From: DATLXH01 sp035576005
GTDB lineage: Bacteria; Acidobacteriota; Thermoanaerobaculia; Gp7-AA8
NCBI GenBank assembly: GCA_035576005.1
Contig: DATLXH010000019.1
Span: 1-33,476, forward strand
Direction: 5' to 3'
DNA length: 33,476 bases
In this document: one piece after another, positions 1-8,624 of the stretch
How positions within the stretch are numbered: the stretch's first letter is position 1
How the letters are laid out: the number at the start of each line of letters is the position of its first letter
Made by a program: the position numbers and the translations under genes
Notes under the pieces: model-generated
Seen by the model: only the letters and a program-made list of their open reading frames with translations
The model's database searches: none
What the model was told of the DNA's origin: nothing

Positions 1-116
1 CGGCCTGTCTGCTTCGTTGCACGCCAATTTCGCTCCTTGACATAGTGTCGACTATGCCTTCGTCGCAAAATCGCCGTGCGCCTCGCATCCAAGCCACTCT
101 CCGCCGTCTCACGACA

Positions 117-140
117 AAGGTCTGTGAGAAATGCGGGCTA
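117..140. repeat. 24-bp dispersed repeat, copy 1
   Basis: These 24 bases are the exact reverse complement of 27570-27593, where they begin inside the ftsK stop codon. Here the copy lies downstream of the cspA terminator. The surrounding 1-178 holds no credible gene: a 60-codon frame runs through it but shows no family resemblance and enters the terminator. I read this as one copy of a dispersed intergenic repeat; its function is unknown. Confidence 0.7.
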
Positions 141-178
141 ACGCTCGCGCCGAAACTGCGCCCGCTGTGGTTGCGACC

Positions 179-207
179 AAAAAAAGGAGCTGGATTGCTC
201 CAGCTCC
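179..207 (-). terminator. Rho-independent terminator of cspA
   Basis: On the minus strand a perfect 9-bp GC-rich stem (arms 199-207 and 186-194, 4-base loop) is followed directly by seven T residues (complement of 179-185). It lies 24 bases past the cspA stop codon. This is a textbook intrinsic terminator and the clearest one in the window. Confidence 0.9.
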
Positions 208-230
208 GTTCGAACACAAGTTGTTGATTT

Positions 231-434
231 TCAGGTAGCCGTTACGTTAGCTGCCTGGAGACCCTTAGGCGTGTTCGTGACCTCGTACTCGACGGCGGCG
301 CCTTCGCGGAGCGAGCGGAAACCCTCACCCTGGATTGCGCTGAAGTGGACAAAGATGTCCTCACCGTTTGCGCCGGTAATGAATCCAAAGCCTTTTGCGT
401 CATTGAACCACTTTACTGTGCCTGTTTCTTTCAT
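231..434 (-). CDS. cspA: Cold-shock protein (CspA family)
   Basis: A 67-residue single cold-shock domain, the usual length for the family. RNP1 (KGFGFI, residues 14-19) and RNP2 (DIFVHFSAI, about 26-34) are both intact, with the opening TVKWFN stretch typical of these OB-fold proteins. Family members bind single-stranded RNA and DNA and act as RNA chaperones in the cytoplasm. The gene stands alone, reads away from ruvC, and ends in a strong intrinsic terminator. A purine-rich AGAGGA lies about 13 bases before the ATG, which is rather far for a ribosome binding site. Function is secure; whether it is cold-induced cannot be told from sequence. Confidence 0.96.
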   Translation of the reverse strand: MKETGTVKWFNDAKGFGFITGANGEDIFVHFSAIQGEGFRSLREGAAVEYEVTNTPKGLQAANVTAT

Positions 435-588
435 CGTAGCGACTAGTCCTCTCTATCAGATTGCACTGCATGTCAGACTGCGACGCCCGTTTGGCATTCT
501 CAGTCCGACACCAGCTCAACCCGATTTCGCAGGCAGACATTCCAATAACTATCGTTCATGAGATTCGGAACCGCGTAGACTGGCTGGG

Positions 589-1089
589 GTGAGGATTCTA
601 GGGATCGACCCGGGCTCAGTCGTCACCGGCTTCGGGATCGTGGATCACATCAAAGGGGCGCTTTCACTTGTCGATCAGGGGCAGGTGAGAACTCCGAGGG
701 GTGCGGATTTATCGTTGCGGCTCAAGCTCATACACGAGGGGCTCACCGAGGTGATTCGGAGAACCGCGCCGACGGTGGCCGCGGTCGAGACACCTTTCGC
801 GGGATTGAATCCCAAGAGCCTCATTCAGCTCGCTCATGCCCGAGGCGTGGCACTCCTTGCTGTCCGGGATGGCGGCATGGAACTTTTTGAGTACTCACCT
901 CGCTCCGTGAAGAGCGCAATCGTCGGGTATGGCGCAGCCGAGAAGCAGCAGGTCGACAAGATGGTCCGGATCCTCCTGCCGGCGAGCGCCCTGCTCGAGA
1001 TGTCGCCGGATGCGACAGATGCACTCGCGATCGCGATTTGCCACGCTCACTCGTACCGGATGAGCGCGAAGAATCTGCTCAAAAAGTAG
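589..1089 (+). CDS. ruvC: Holliday junction endodeoxyribonuclease RuvC
   Basis: A 166-residue RuvC resolvase with an RNase H-like fold. The four catalytic acidic residues are visible: D7 in GIDPG, E67 in VETPF, and D141 and D144 in the SPDATDALA segment, matching D7, E66, D138 and D141 of the E. coli enzyme. It resolves Holliday junctions together with RuvAB; ruvA and ruvB are not in this window, so the ruvABC cluster is split here. Translation starts at GTG 589, which places GIDPG at the normal distance from the N-terminus; no strong Shine-Dalgarno is seen. The gene is divergent from cspA, and an inverted-repeat pair begins six bases after its stop codon. Confidence 0.95.
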   Translation: MRILGIDPGSVVTGFGIVDHIKGALSLVDQGQVRTPRGADLSLRLKLIHEGLTEVIRRTAPTVAAVETPFAGLNPKSLIQLAHARGVALLAVRDGGMELFEYSPRSVKSAIVGYGAAEKQQVDKMVRILLPASALLEMSPDATDALAIAICHAHSYRMSAKNLLKK

Positions 1090-1094
1090 CGCGG

Positions 1095-1233
1095 GCAAAG
1101 CCTTTGGAGTGCGGCAGCCGCAGCTGCCGCTTTTGTTTCGAACCTGGGCCAGGGGATATCGTCCACATTGCGTGTGGGTCGCGATGTGACACCGAAAGCG
1201 GCAGCTGCGGCAGCCGCACTCCAGAGGCTTCGC
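1095..1233. repeat. REP-like inverted repeat pair, copy A1
   Basis: Two arms of about 40 bases (1095-1134 and 1195-1233) face each other. Each contains a nearly self-complementary core (GCGGCAGC then GCTGCCGC), so each arm can form its own hairpin as well as pair with the other. The same pair occurs at 17364-17500 with a different spacer. It fills most of the gap between ruvC and the MFS gene. It resembles the paired layout of BIME/REP elements, though no REP transposase is visible. Confidence 0.85.
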
Positions 1234-1326
1234 TACCCGGGAAGACCATGCCTGGTCGATTCGCCGATGATGCCCGTAAGAACGGCTCGAATTAATCCCG
1301 GACAGGTACCGTTCGTTCACATCTGA

Positions 1327-2601
1327 ATGTCCGGACCCTCGAACTCTCCGCCCGATGCAACATCGGTCGATCCTGCTCCGCCCCGACCTGCCGGTCTCCG
1401 GCGCACATTCAGCGCCCTCGGGTACCGCGACTTCCGCCTCCTCTGGTTTGGCGCGTTCACTTCAACGACCGGCACCTGGATGCAGACGGTCGCGCAGAGC
1501 TGGATCGTCCTGTCGCTCACTGGCTCGGCGTTTCTACTCGGTCTCGACGGGTTCCTTGCGACCGCGCCCATGCTCCTGTTCTCGTTGTTCGGAGGAGTTC
1601 TCGCAGATCGCTTCGATCGTCGGAAGCTCATGTTTGTCTCGCAACTCTTCCAGATGTCCATCGCGTTCACCCTCGCGATTCTGATTGCAACGAAAAGTGT
1701 GCAGGTGTGGCACATCTTCATCCTGTCGTTCCTGACTGGAACCGCACAGTCCCTCAGCGGGCCTGCCTACGTATCACTTCTGCCACTTCTGGTGAGGCGA
1801 GAGGATGTGCCCAACGCAATTGCGATGAATTCGATGCAATTCAATCTCGCGAGAGTGATCGGGCCGATCCTCGCTGGCCTCGCGCTCACGACGTTGGGAG
1901 CAGCGCTCTGCTTCGGCCTCAATGGTCTTTCCTTTGTCGCCGTAATGCTGGCGCTTCTGCTGATGCGTCCTCTCCCTCCCGCCCCGGAACGGGCAGAGAC
2001 TTCCGTGCTGCACGAGATGAAAGAGGGGGTGCGCTTCGTGTGGCGGGAGCCGGCGCTCGCCCAGCTAAGCCTACTGGGATTCATCGGAACGTTCCTGGGA
2101 ATGCCGCTGATCACGTTCCTTCCCGTCGTGGCCAAGACGATCTTTGATCTTGGTCCCCGCGGTTACAGCTGGCTTCTGACTGCGTACGGGCTCGGATCCG
2201 TGGGAGGAGCATTGCTCGTCGCCGCAACGGGCCACATCGCGCGAAAGGGAAGACTGGCCCTGTTTCTCCAGCTCGCCTTCTCCCTCTGTCTCGCGTTGTT
2301 TGCCTTCTCTGAGTCGCTGACCCTGACAGTCATCACCGCGTTCATCGCGGGCGGCTGCCTTGTCGGAGTCATCTCCATGTTCAGCTCGCTCGTGCAACTC
2401 GCAACGACTGATGCTATGCGCGGAAGGGTAATGTCCATCTTCATGCTCGCCTTCCGCGGCGGGATGCCACTGGGAAGTCTTCTCGCGGGGTTCATCGCAC
2501 AGGCATATTCGATCCGAGTAGCCCTTGCGGTGAACGCCGCCGTCCTCGCGGTGGTGGCGTCGTTGTTCCTCGTGGCACGCTCGAAAGTCAGCCGGATCTG
2601 A
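1327..2601 (+). CDS. Major facilitator superfamily transporter (EntS/MFS_3-like)
   Basis: A 424-residue polytopic membrane protein with the hydrophobic pattern of a 12-helix MFS carrier. The conserved loop 2-3 motif appears as GGVLADRFDRRK (residues 89-100). The N-terminal YRDFRLLWFG and WMQTVAQSWIV segments are characteristic of the MFS_3 (DHA3) group that includes the enterobactin exporter EntS and many predicted drug exporters. It probably exports a small molecule by proton antiport across the inner membrane; the substrate cannot be read from sequence. About 22 proline-rich residues precede the first helix, so the true start could lie slightly downstream. It stands alone between an inverted-repeat region and the dehydrogenase operon. 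Confidence 0.88.
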   Translation: MSGPSNSPPDATSVDPAPPRPAGLRRTFSALGYRDFRLLWFGAFTSTTGTWMQTVAQSWIVLSLTGSAFLLGLDGFLATAPMLLFSLFGGVLADRFDRRKLMFVSQLFQMSIAFTLAILIATKSVQVWHIFILSFLTGTAQSLSGPAYVSLLPLLVRREDVPNAIAMNSMQFNLARVIGPILAGLALTTLGAALCFGLNGLSFVAVMLALLLMRPLPPAPERAETSVLHEMKEGVRFVWREPALAQLSLLGFIGTFLGMPLITFLPVVAKTIFDLGPRGYSWLLTAYGLGSVGGALLVAATGHIARKGRLALFLQLAFSLCLALFAFSESLTLTVITAFIAGGCLVGVISMFSSLVQLATTDAMRGRVMSIFMLAFRGGMPLGSLLAGFIAQAYSIRVALAVNAAVLAVVASLFLVARSKVSRI

Positions 2602-2740
2602 ACCAGGCAGCAGGCCAGCATTCCTCTGATTCGTGAACGAACTTTGTGGTTCGCTATAAATATCGCGGACTTTTCACTAGAATCGCGGCTCCGCCAGCGA
2701 GGTCTGCTTGCGAGGCTGGCAGACAGAAGACAGACACCGT

Positions 2741-3781
2741 ATGGCAAAACAGAAATCACAGACAGCCGTGTTGGATCAGCTCTCCTACGGCCCCGAATGG
2801 ACCGAGATCCTCCGCGAGATGATTTTCATCCGCCGCTTCGAGGAAGCCTCGGAAAGAGAGTTCCGGAAGGGGAAGATTGGCGGATACCTTCACGTCTACA
2901 GCGGGCAGGAAGCTGTCGTTGCCGGCATTCTGACGGGACGAAACAAGGGCGACATCGTTTACGCCGGATACCGCGATCACGCTCACGCACTGCTCCTCGG
3001 GAGCGACCCGGGCGCCGTCATGGCCGAGCTTCTTGGAAAAGCGACAGGCGTGTCGAAAGGGAAGGGGGGCTCGATGCACCTCTTCGATGTCGAGCACGGC
3101 CTTTATGGCGGATACGGAATCGTCGGCGGGCATCTGACTCTGGCCACCGGTTCCGCGTATGCGTTGCGCTACACCGGTACGGATCGCATCGTCTTTTGCT
3201 TTTTTGGTGATGGTGCCATGAACATCGGGTCGTTCCACGAAGCACTGAACATGGCCGGGCTGTGGGCCAAAGACGGAATGTGTCCCGTCGTTTTCGTCAT
3301 CGAAAATAATGGCTACGCCATGGGCACCTCGGTGGACCGCCATTCGGCCGTCACCGACCTGGCCGCGCGTATGCGGGCGTACGCGATTCCTTCCGAGAAA
3401 GTGGATGGTCAGGATGTGTTTGCGGTCCGCGGTGTGGCCGATCGGATCATCCGCCAGGTTCGTGAAACAGGAAAGCCCTATTGCATCGAGGCTGTGACCT
3501 ATCGCTTCTCAGGCCACGGAGCCGCTGACGTTCAGCAGCCGTATCGCACGAAGGAAGAAGTCGAAAAGCAGAAACATCGCGATCCGATTCTGATTCTTTC
3601 CAATCGCCTGCGCGAGATCCGCGGCCTGACCGACAACGACCTCAAGGCGATGGATGAGCAGGCGATGGCCGAGGTCGCCAATGCCCTCAAGTTTGCTGAA
3701 GATAGTCCCGAGCCCGACCCATCGGAGTTATTCACTGACGTTGTGGCCGAGCATGGCCCGGTGAGAGTGAACCTTGACTGA
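2741..3781 (+). CDS. pdhA: 2-oxoacid dehydrogenase E1 component, alpha subunit
   Basis: A 346-residue thiamine-diphosphate subunit of a heterotetrameric E1. The ThDP/Mg motif runs from GDGAMN (156-161) to ENNGYAMGT (188-196), with the active-site region GIVGGHLTLATG (H131) and the loop YRFSGHGAAD (254-263). It carries out decarboxylation of a 2-oxoacid together with the beta subunit. Sequence style favours pyruvate or acetoin dehydrogenase, but branched-chain 2-oxoacids remain possible. ATG 2741 is chosen because it gives a normal E1-alpha N-terminus; the frame stays open to 2708. It overlaps the beta gene by 8 bases, so the pair is likely translationally coupled, with E2 next in the operon. 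Confidence 0.92.
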   Translation: MAKQKSQTAVLDQLSYGPEWTEILREMIFIRRFEEASEREFRKGKIGGYLHVYSGQEAVVAGILTGRNKGDIVYAGYRDHAHALLLGSDPGAVMAELLGKATGVSKGKGGSMHLFDVEHGLYGGYGIVGGHLTLATGSAYALRYTGTDRIVFCFFGDGAMNIGSFHEALNMAGLWAKDGMCPVVFVIENNGYAMGTSVDRHSAVTDLAARMRAYAIPSEKVDGQDVFAVRGVADRIIRQVRETGKPYCIEAVTYRFSGHGAADVQQPYRTKEEVEKQKHRDPILILSNRLREIRGLTDNDLKAMDEQAMAEVANALKFAEDSPEPDPSELFTDVVAEHGPVRVNLD

Positions 3782-4793
3782 GCGAACGTATCGCGACGCG
3801 ATCCGGGAAGCCCTCGTCGAAGAGATGGATCGCGACGAGAAGGTCCTCATGATGGGCGAGGACATCGGAATCTACGAGGGGACCTTCCGCATCACGGCGG
3901 GCATGCTCAAGAAGTATGGCCCACGGCGCATCATGGATACGCCGATTGCGGAAGCTGGAATGGTCGGGACAGCGATTGGAATGGCGATGCTGGGCCTCCG
4001 TCCGATCGTCGAGATGATGACCATCAATTTCGCGATTGTGGCTGCGGACCAGATTCTCAATCACGCCGCAAAAATCCGCTACTTTTCCGGTGGACAGGTC
4101 GACATCCCGATGGTCATTCGTGGACCGCAGGGAGCGGGAGTGCAGCTGTCCGCGCAGCATTCGCAGACCTTCGAATCGTTCTACGGCCATTTCCCCGGGA
4201 TTCATGTGGTCGTTCCCGGGACGCCGGCTGACGCCAAAGGTCTTCTCAAGACTGCGATCCGCGGTCGCGATCCGGTGATGTTCCTCGAGAGCGCCGCGCT
4301 TTATGGAATGAAGGGAGAGGTACCTGAGGGCGACGCCGCCCTGGTTCCTTTCGGGCAATCGCGCGTGGCGCGTGCAGGAGGCGACGTGACAATCGTCTCG
4401 TACGGCCGCATGCTTCAACTCTCACTGACCGTGGCCGAAGCGTTGTCGGCTGACGAGGGGATCGAGGCGGAAGTCATTGACCTGCGAACGCTGCGACCTC
4501 TCGACCTCAAACCGGTTTTCGAGTCGGTGAGGAAGACCCACCGCGCTGTTGTAGTCCAAGAGCAGTGGAAGCCATTCGGCCCGGCGGCCGAAATCTCGGC
4601 TGCGATCACCGAAGAGATGTTCGACGAGCTCGACGCACCTGTGGTCCGGGTAACTGGCGAAGACGTCCCGATGCCGTACGCGCGCAACCTCGAACTCCTG
4701 GCGGTCCCTCACGAGAAGGAGATCATCCGGGCGATCGAACAGGTGCTCTACCGAAAGGGCGAGGGGAACGGCAGCGGGAGCGCAGGCTGGTGA
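3774..4793 (+). CDS. pdhB: 2-oxoacid dehydrogenase E1 component, beta subunit
   Basis: A 339-residue transketolase-like beta subunit. It shows MGEDIG (28-33), the ThDP-activating glutamate in TPIAEAGMVG (E60), the AQHSQ active-site segment (H129), and a C-terminal domain with VVVQEQWKPFG and EDVPMPYARNLE. It pairs with the upstream alpha subunit to form the alpha2beta2 E1. The start is a TTG at 3774 inside the end of the alpha gene, eight bases before that gene's end, so translation probably depends on ribosomes finishing alpha. About 14 residues rich in Gly and Ser follow the last conserved segment and look dispensable. The next gene, 89 bases on, is E2. Confidence 0.92.
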   Translation: MTERTYRDAIREALVEEMDRDEKVLMMGEDIGIYEGTFRITAGMLKKYGPRRIMDTPIAEAGMVGTAIGMAMLGLRPIVEMMTINFAIVAADQILNHAAKIRYFSGGQVDIPMVIRGPQGAGVQLSAQHSQTFESFYGHFPGIHVVVPGTPADAKGLLKTAIRGRDPVMFLESAALYGMKGEVPEGDAALVPFGQSRVARAGGDVTIVSYGRMLQLSLTVAEALSADEGIEAEVIDLRTLRPLDLKPVFESVRKTHRAVVVQEQWKPFGPAAEISAAITEEMFDELDAPVVRVTGEDVPMPYARNLELLAVPHEKEIIRAIEQVLYRKGEGNGSGSAGW

Positions 4794-4882
4794 GTCAGGC
4801 AGGGTGGCAGCAGCAGCCGCCCGCGGCACCGGAGCAGTCCCCCTAACCGTTCGCGCACGCACGCTAAAGGAAACCGATACCG

Positions 4883-6265
4883 ATGTCAGAGATCATCATG
4901 CCGAAGATGGGCGACGCCATGACCGAGGGGAAGGTTGTGCGCTGGTACAAGAAGCCAGGCGACGCAATCAAGAAGGGCGAACCCGTTCTGGAGATCGAGA
5001 CCGACAAAGTGAATCTCGACCTGGAGGCAGAGGACGACGGCATTCTGAGCGAGCTTTCCGCTCAGGAGGGGCAAGTCGTTCCGGTGGGCGGGGTGCTCGC
5101 GACCATTGGTGCTCAAGGTGCTGCAGCAAAGCCTGCAGAGAAATCTGCAGACCCGTCTGGTTCCGCAAACGAGACGAGCGGCGCAAAAAAGGAGAAGGCG
5201 GTTTCAGCGTCAGAACCCGAGCCCGAGCCTGAACCCAAACCTGAACCCGTTAAGAAATCGAAAAAAGAAGAATCGAACGTCGATCCACCTGCGAAAGACC
5301 TGGCAGCGGCCGGGAAAACTCCGACCAGGCCAGCGGGGCCCGATTCGTCCCGCACAGTGGACGAGGGCTCCCGGGTCAAGTCCTCTCCACTCGCACGAAA
5401 GATTGCCCAGCAGATGGGAGTTGAGCTGACTGCTGTTCGGGGCAGTGGGCCCTCGGGTCGCGTCATAGCGGCCGATGTTCAGGGGGCGGTACAAAGCGAT
5501 CAGCCCAGGCAGAAACAGCAGCAGGGAACTTCCCATCCTGCGACGCCTTCATCAGCCAGATCGACTCTTCCCCCTCTGGCCGAGATGGCAACGACAGAGA
5601 TACCACTTACGGCCATGCGACGGACCATTGCCAAAAGGCTCGCGGAATCTACGGGGCCGATTCCGCATTTCTTTCTGACGATCGACGTGGACGTCACCGA
5701 TCTTTCCGCGCTTCGCACGCAGCTCAATGAGATAGAGGGATCGAAGGTCAGTATCAACGACTTCGTGATCCGCGCCGCCGCTCTGGCTCTGCGGCATCAT
5801 CCTGACGTCAACGCGAGTTTCGGGAGTGAAGCGATCACACGGCACGGAGAGATTCACGTTGGCGTGGCTGTGGCGACACCTGAGGGATTGATCACTCCCG
5901 TAATCCGAAACGCCAATGAGAAATCGCTTACAGAGATTGCTTCGAACGTCAGATCACTGGCCGACAAAGCAAAGAACCGCAAGATTCGTCCTGAGGAGTA
6001 CCAGGGAGCAACCTTCACCATCTCGAATCTCGGGATGTTCGGCATCGAAGAATTCACCGCAATCATCAATCCTCCTAACTCGGCGATCCTTGCCGTCGGA
6101 GCGGCCGTCGCGAGTCCTGTGGTCGTGGACCGGGCTGTCGTGATTCGTGATCGCATGAAGATCACCATGTCATGCGATCATCGTGTCATCGATGGTGCGG
6201 CGGGAGCGAAATACCTCAGCACGTTGAGAACGTATCTTGAACAGCCATTGAGGCTCTTCGTCTGA
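4883..6265 (+). CDS. pdhC: Dihydrolipoamide acyltransferase (E2)
   Basis: A 460-residue E2 with the full modular order. A single lipoyl domain spans 1-78, with the lipoylated lysine K42 in EIETDKV. A long charged and Pro/Glu-rich linker follows (about 80-160, with repeated EP dipeptides). The E3/E1-binding domain is at about 165-203 (SSPLARKIA, GSGPSGRVIAADV). The catalytic acyltransferase core is at about 235-460, ending in DHRVIDG (H433, D437). It transfers the acyl group from E1 to CoA and forms the core of the complex. AAAGGA lies about 11 bases before the ATG. No lipoamide dehydrogenase gene is in the window, so E3 must be encoded elsewhere. Confidence 0.94.
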   Translation: MSEIIMPKMGDAMTEGKVVRWYKKPGDAIKKGEPVLEIETDKVNLDLEAEDDGILSELSAQEGQVVPVGGVLATIGAQGAAAKPAEKSADPSGSANETSGAKKEKAVSASEPEPEPEPKPEPVKKSKKEESNVDPPAKDLAAAGKTPTRPAGPDSSRTVDEGSRVKSSPLARKIAQQMGVELTAVRGSGPSGRVIAADVQGAVQSDQPRQKQQQGTSHPATPSSARSTLPPLAEMATTEIPLTAMRRTIAKRLAESTGPIPHFFLTIDVDVTDLSALRTQLNEIEGSKVSINDFVIRAAALALRHHPDVNASFGSEAITRHGEIHVGVAVATPEGLITPVIRNANEKSLTEIASNVRSLADKAKNRKIRPEEYQGATFTISNLGMFGIEEFTAIINPPNSAILAVGAAVASPVVVDRAVVIRDRMKITMSCDHRVIDGAAGAKYLSTLRTYLEQPLRLFV

Positions 6266-6284
6266 TTTCTGTTTTCGAAGGACC

Positions 6285-6316
6285 TGTCATCCCTCGCTCG
6301 ACGGTTGGGGATGACA
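6285..6316. repeat. Hairpin downstream of the E2 gene
   Basis: Nine-base arms TGTCATCCC (6285-6293) and GGGATGACA (6308-6316) enclose a 14-base loop. There is no T-run, so an intrinsic terminator is doubtful. The arm sequence recalls the CATCC-type repeat found at 9935-10049. Confidence 0.5.
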
Positions 6317-6371
6317 AGCTGCGAGTCAAAGCAACGTCCGAAAACTGCTACAACGGGACTGGAATCAAACA

Positions 6372-6512
6372 ATGAAAATCGCAACCATCCTCATACTTCT
6401 GGCAGTTGTCTGGATTGTTCTGAAGCTCATGAAGCTCGCGATCAGGACAGTACTATTCGTGATGGTGCTGGCGATCGTTGCCGCATTCGTCTACTTCTCA
6501 TTCATGAGGTGA
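6372..6512 (+). CDS. Small membrane peptide, 46 residues
   Basis: A 46-codon frame from ATG 6372 to TGA 6512. Two strongly hydrophobic stretches (about residues 3-17 and 27-44) flank a short basic segment, KLMKLAIR (18-25), so it is predicted to sit in the inner membrane as one or two helices. I recognise no family. Support comes from its dense hydrophobic coding, the 3-base gap to the next gene's TTG start and its position inside a same-strand run. GGGACTGGA lies upstream as a weak ribosome binding site. Alternatively it could be a chance frame, but the composition is strikingly membrane-like. Confidence 0.6.
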   Translation: MKIATILILLAVVWIVLKLMKLAIRTVLFVMVLAIVAAFVYFSFMR

Positions 6513-6515
6513 TGG

Positions 6516-6959
6516 TTGAGCGATCGTAAGTATCCGCATCAGGGGTATCAGGATAGTGGGCCGAAAACTTCGCGGGGGCCACGCGAGCCGATGGCTCCTC
6601 GCCCCGAGCGGCTCGAGGGAGCACCGAGGGGCAGGTCGGCGGGCGGGTTCGGTCCCGACTCCTTCAAGTGTTCCCGATGCGGCGAGCTTCAGCGGGGAGC
6701 GAGCAACGTCGAGGTCGACGCCGTCTGCAATAAGTGCGAGAGCGATCTGCACAGCTGTATCAACTGCAAGAATTTCGACACGGCAGCGAGATGGGAGTGT
6801 CGTGTGGAAGCGCTCGCAGCGCGCGTGGCACCCAAAGACGTGCGGAACATCTGCACTCAGTTTGCGCCGCGCATTGTTCGAGATCTCAATGCGGATAAGC
6901 CAAGACAGGCAACTCCTGACGCAGCCCGATCCGCGTTCGACGCGCTCTTCAAGAAGTAG
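6516..6959 (+). CDS. Eight-cysteine zinc-ribbon-like protein of unknown function
   Basis: A 147-residue soluble protein. The first 45 residues are rich in Arg, Pro and Gly and look disordered. The core holds three CxxC pairs (C52/C55, C71/C74, C81/C84) followed by single cysteines C95 and C113. The first two pairs, 15 residues apart, look like a classic zinc ribbon; the third pair with C95 and C113 could bind a second metal. It ends with a basic tail. I do not recognise a named family, and a nucleic-acid or protein-binding role is only a guess. The start is TTG 6516, three bases after the membrane peptide; lnt follows closely on the same strand. Confidence 0.75.
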   Translation: MSDRKYPHQGYQDSGPKTSRGPREPMAPRPERLEGAPRGRSAGGFGPDSFKCSRCGELQRGASNVEVDAVCNKCESDLHSCINCKNFDTAARWECRVEALAARVAPKDVRNICTQFAPRIVRDLNADKPRQATPDAARSAFDALFKK

Positions 6960-7034
6960 CTCGCTGGTCCGGTCGGCAAACCCGTGTTTCGATCAGGCTC
7001 GCGTTTGACGTTGTCTTCAGAGGAACCTTCAGCC

Positions 7035-8624
7035 GTGTCGCGGCTCGCCGTAATTCTCGAGGGCAGCATTCTTCTCCGTTTCGCTCTCGCGGTCGCTTCA
7101 GGGGTGTTGATCGCGTTCGCATTTGCCGATTTCGATATCTGGATCTTTGCGTTCGTCGGCCTGACTCCACTGATCTGCAGCATCGTCGCCTCGCACCGGC
7201 TCTCGGAGTCAGTACTCCTCGGGATGGCTGCTTCGACGGTGACGTGGCTGATCAATGTTCCATGGGTCATCACGGTGATGTCGGCACATGGGGGACTTCC
7301 GTATGCCACTGGAGTCGCGATCTACATCGCGATGGCTTTTTACCTGGCGATCTGGGGCGGTCTCTTCGGCTTCCTCACGGCCCTTCTCAGAGTGGAGCAA
7401 CGCGCATTTCTGCCATGGTTACTCATCCCGCTCTGCTGGGCAGCGAGCGAGTTAGGCCGCACGCATCTGCTGACCGGCTTTCCGTGGAATCTGCTCGCAA
7501 GCGCGATCATCGATGTCTGGCCCCTCGTTCAAATCAGCAGATGGCTCGGCCCCTTCGGGATCGGAGCGCTACTGGTCCTGCCATCGGTGGTCATCAGCTG
7601 GCTGATCATGACCAGAGCGCGAACGAGAAAGCGCGGAATCGTTGTGGCCGCGACTCTGGCGGTTCTCGCCGCCTGGTACCTCGACGGCGCGTCTCGCGGC
7701 TACACGGCGTCGGACGATTTCTACAGGAAACTGCCAAAGTTCAAGGCCGCGATGCTGCAACCGGACATCTCGCAGGAGATGCGTTGGGACGAGTCGAACC
7801 TGATGTCGATCTTCGAGCGGATGGCTTCGATGACGAAACGTGCTGTGGACGGCCGCGCCGAAGTCATCATCTGGCCTGAGTCAACCGTGCCGCTGGCTTA
7901 TGCGTCGACCGAGTTCTTCCGCACCTACGTCGAAGAGATGTCACGCACTCATCGAGCCGACGTCATCCTCGGGTCGATCGCCAGAGACGATGCTGATGAG
8001 TCGAGGCTCTGGAACGCTGCGTATCTCGTGACGAACGGCGTGACGGTGGGGCACTACGACAAGATCCGACTGGTTCCATTTGGCGAGTATGTGCCGATGA
8101 GAAAGTTTCTCTTTTTTGCCGAGAAGCTCGTGCGCGCCGTCGGGACGTTCCAGTTCGGGACGAATGATCGCCCTCTGAGGGGTCGATTCAATTACGGTCC
8201 TGCGATTTGCTACGAGGTCGTGTTTCCCTCGGTGGTCGCCACTCAGGTGCGTCACGGCGCCGACGTGATCGTCACGATCACAAATGACGCCTGGTTCGGA
8301 AGGAGCTCGGCTCCTCGACAGCACCTCAACAGCGCGAGATTGAGAGCGGTGGAGACCGATCGCTACATCCTGCGGGCCGGTACGACGGGTATCTCAGCAG
8401 TCATCGATCCGACCGGACGGATTCTCGAACAGCTTCCTCTCGACGCCGAGGGCGTTCTGTTCGGAGAGTTCTCGCCACGCAGAACCATCACGGCGTACGT
8501 GCGATTCGGCGACTGGTTCGCCATTGCGTCCTGCGTGCTGGCGGTTGGAGGGGGAGTGTACAGGTCGAGACGAAGATTTTTTGAAAAGCAGAACGCAGAA
8601 CGCAGAATGAAGAATGAAGAATGA
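7035..8624 (+). CDS. lnt: Apolipoprotein N-acyltransferase
   Basis: An inner-membrane enzyme that adds the third acyl chain to lipoproteins, using phospholipid as donor. The N-terminal half is a bundle of hydrophobic helices; the C-terminal half is a nitrilase-type domain. Numbered from GTG 7035, the E-K-C triad is E282 in IIWPEST, K343 in YDKIRLVPFGEY and C392 in AICYEVVFP. GTG 7035 is preferred because AGAGGA lies about 10 bases upstream and the protein then starts right before its first helix; the frame remains open to GTG 6984. The last dozen codons, reading QNAERRMKNEE at their end, are encoded by an inverted repeat, so the C-terminus has been extended by repeat DNA. Confidence 0.93.
   Translation: MSRLAVILEGSILLRFALAVASGVLIAFAFADFDIWIFAFVGLTPLICSIVASHRLSESVLLGMAASTVTWLINVPWVITVMSAHGGLPYATGVAIYIAMAFYLAIWGGLFGFLTALLRVEQRAFLPWLLIPLCWAASELGRTHLLTGFPWNLLASAIIDVWPLVQISRWLGPFGIGALLVLPSVVISWLIMTRARTRKRGIVVAATLAVLAAWYLDGASRGYTASDDFYRKLPKFKAAMLQPDISQEMRWDESNLMSIFERMASMTKRAVDGRAEVIIWPESTVPLAYASTEFFRTYVEEMSRTHRADVILGSIARDDADESRLWNAAYLVTNGVTVGHYDKIRLVPFGEYVPMRKFLFFAEKLVRAVGTFQFGTNDRPLRGRFNYGPAICYEVVFPSVVATQVRHGADVIVTITNDAWFGRSSAPRQHLNSARLRAVETDRYILRAGTTGISAVIDPTGRILEQLPLDAEGVLFGEFSPRRTITAYVRFGDWFAIASCVLAVGGGVYRSRRRFFEKQNAERRMKNEE

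Noticed and set aside
45..227. A 60-codon plus-strand frame at the left edge with a CxxC pair
   Set aside because: It crosses the 24-bp dispersed repeat and runs into the cspA terminator. The cysteine pair is encoded by the repeat itself, and no family resemblance is seen.
271..561. A 96-codon frame antisense to cspA
   Set aside because: It is a shadow of the cold-shock gene on the other strand and continues into the control region.
895..1320. A 141-codon minus-strand frame over the end of ruvC
   Set aside because: It is antisense to ruvC and then reads through the REP-like inverted repeats, whose GC-rich text is open in several frames.
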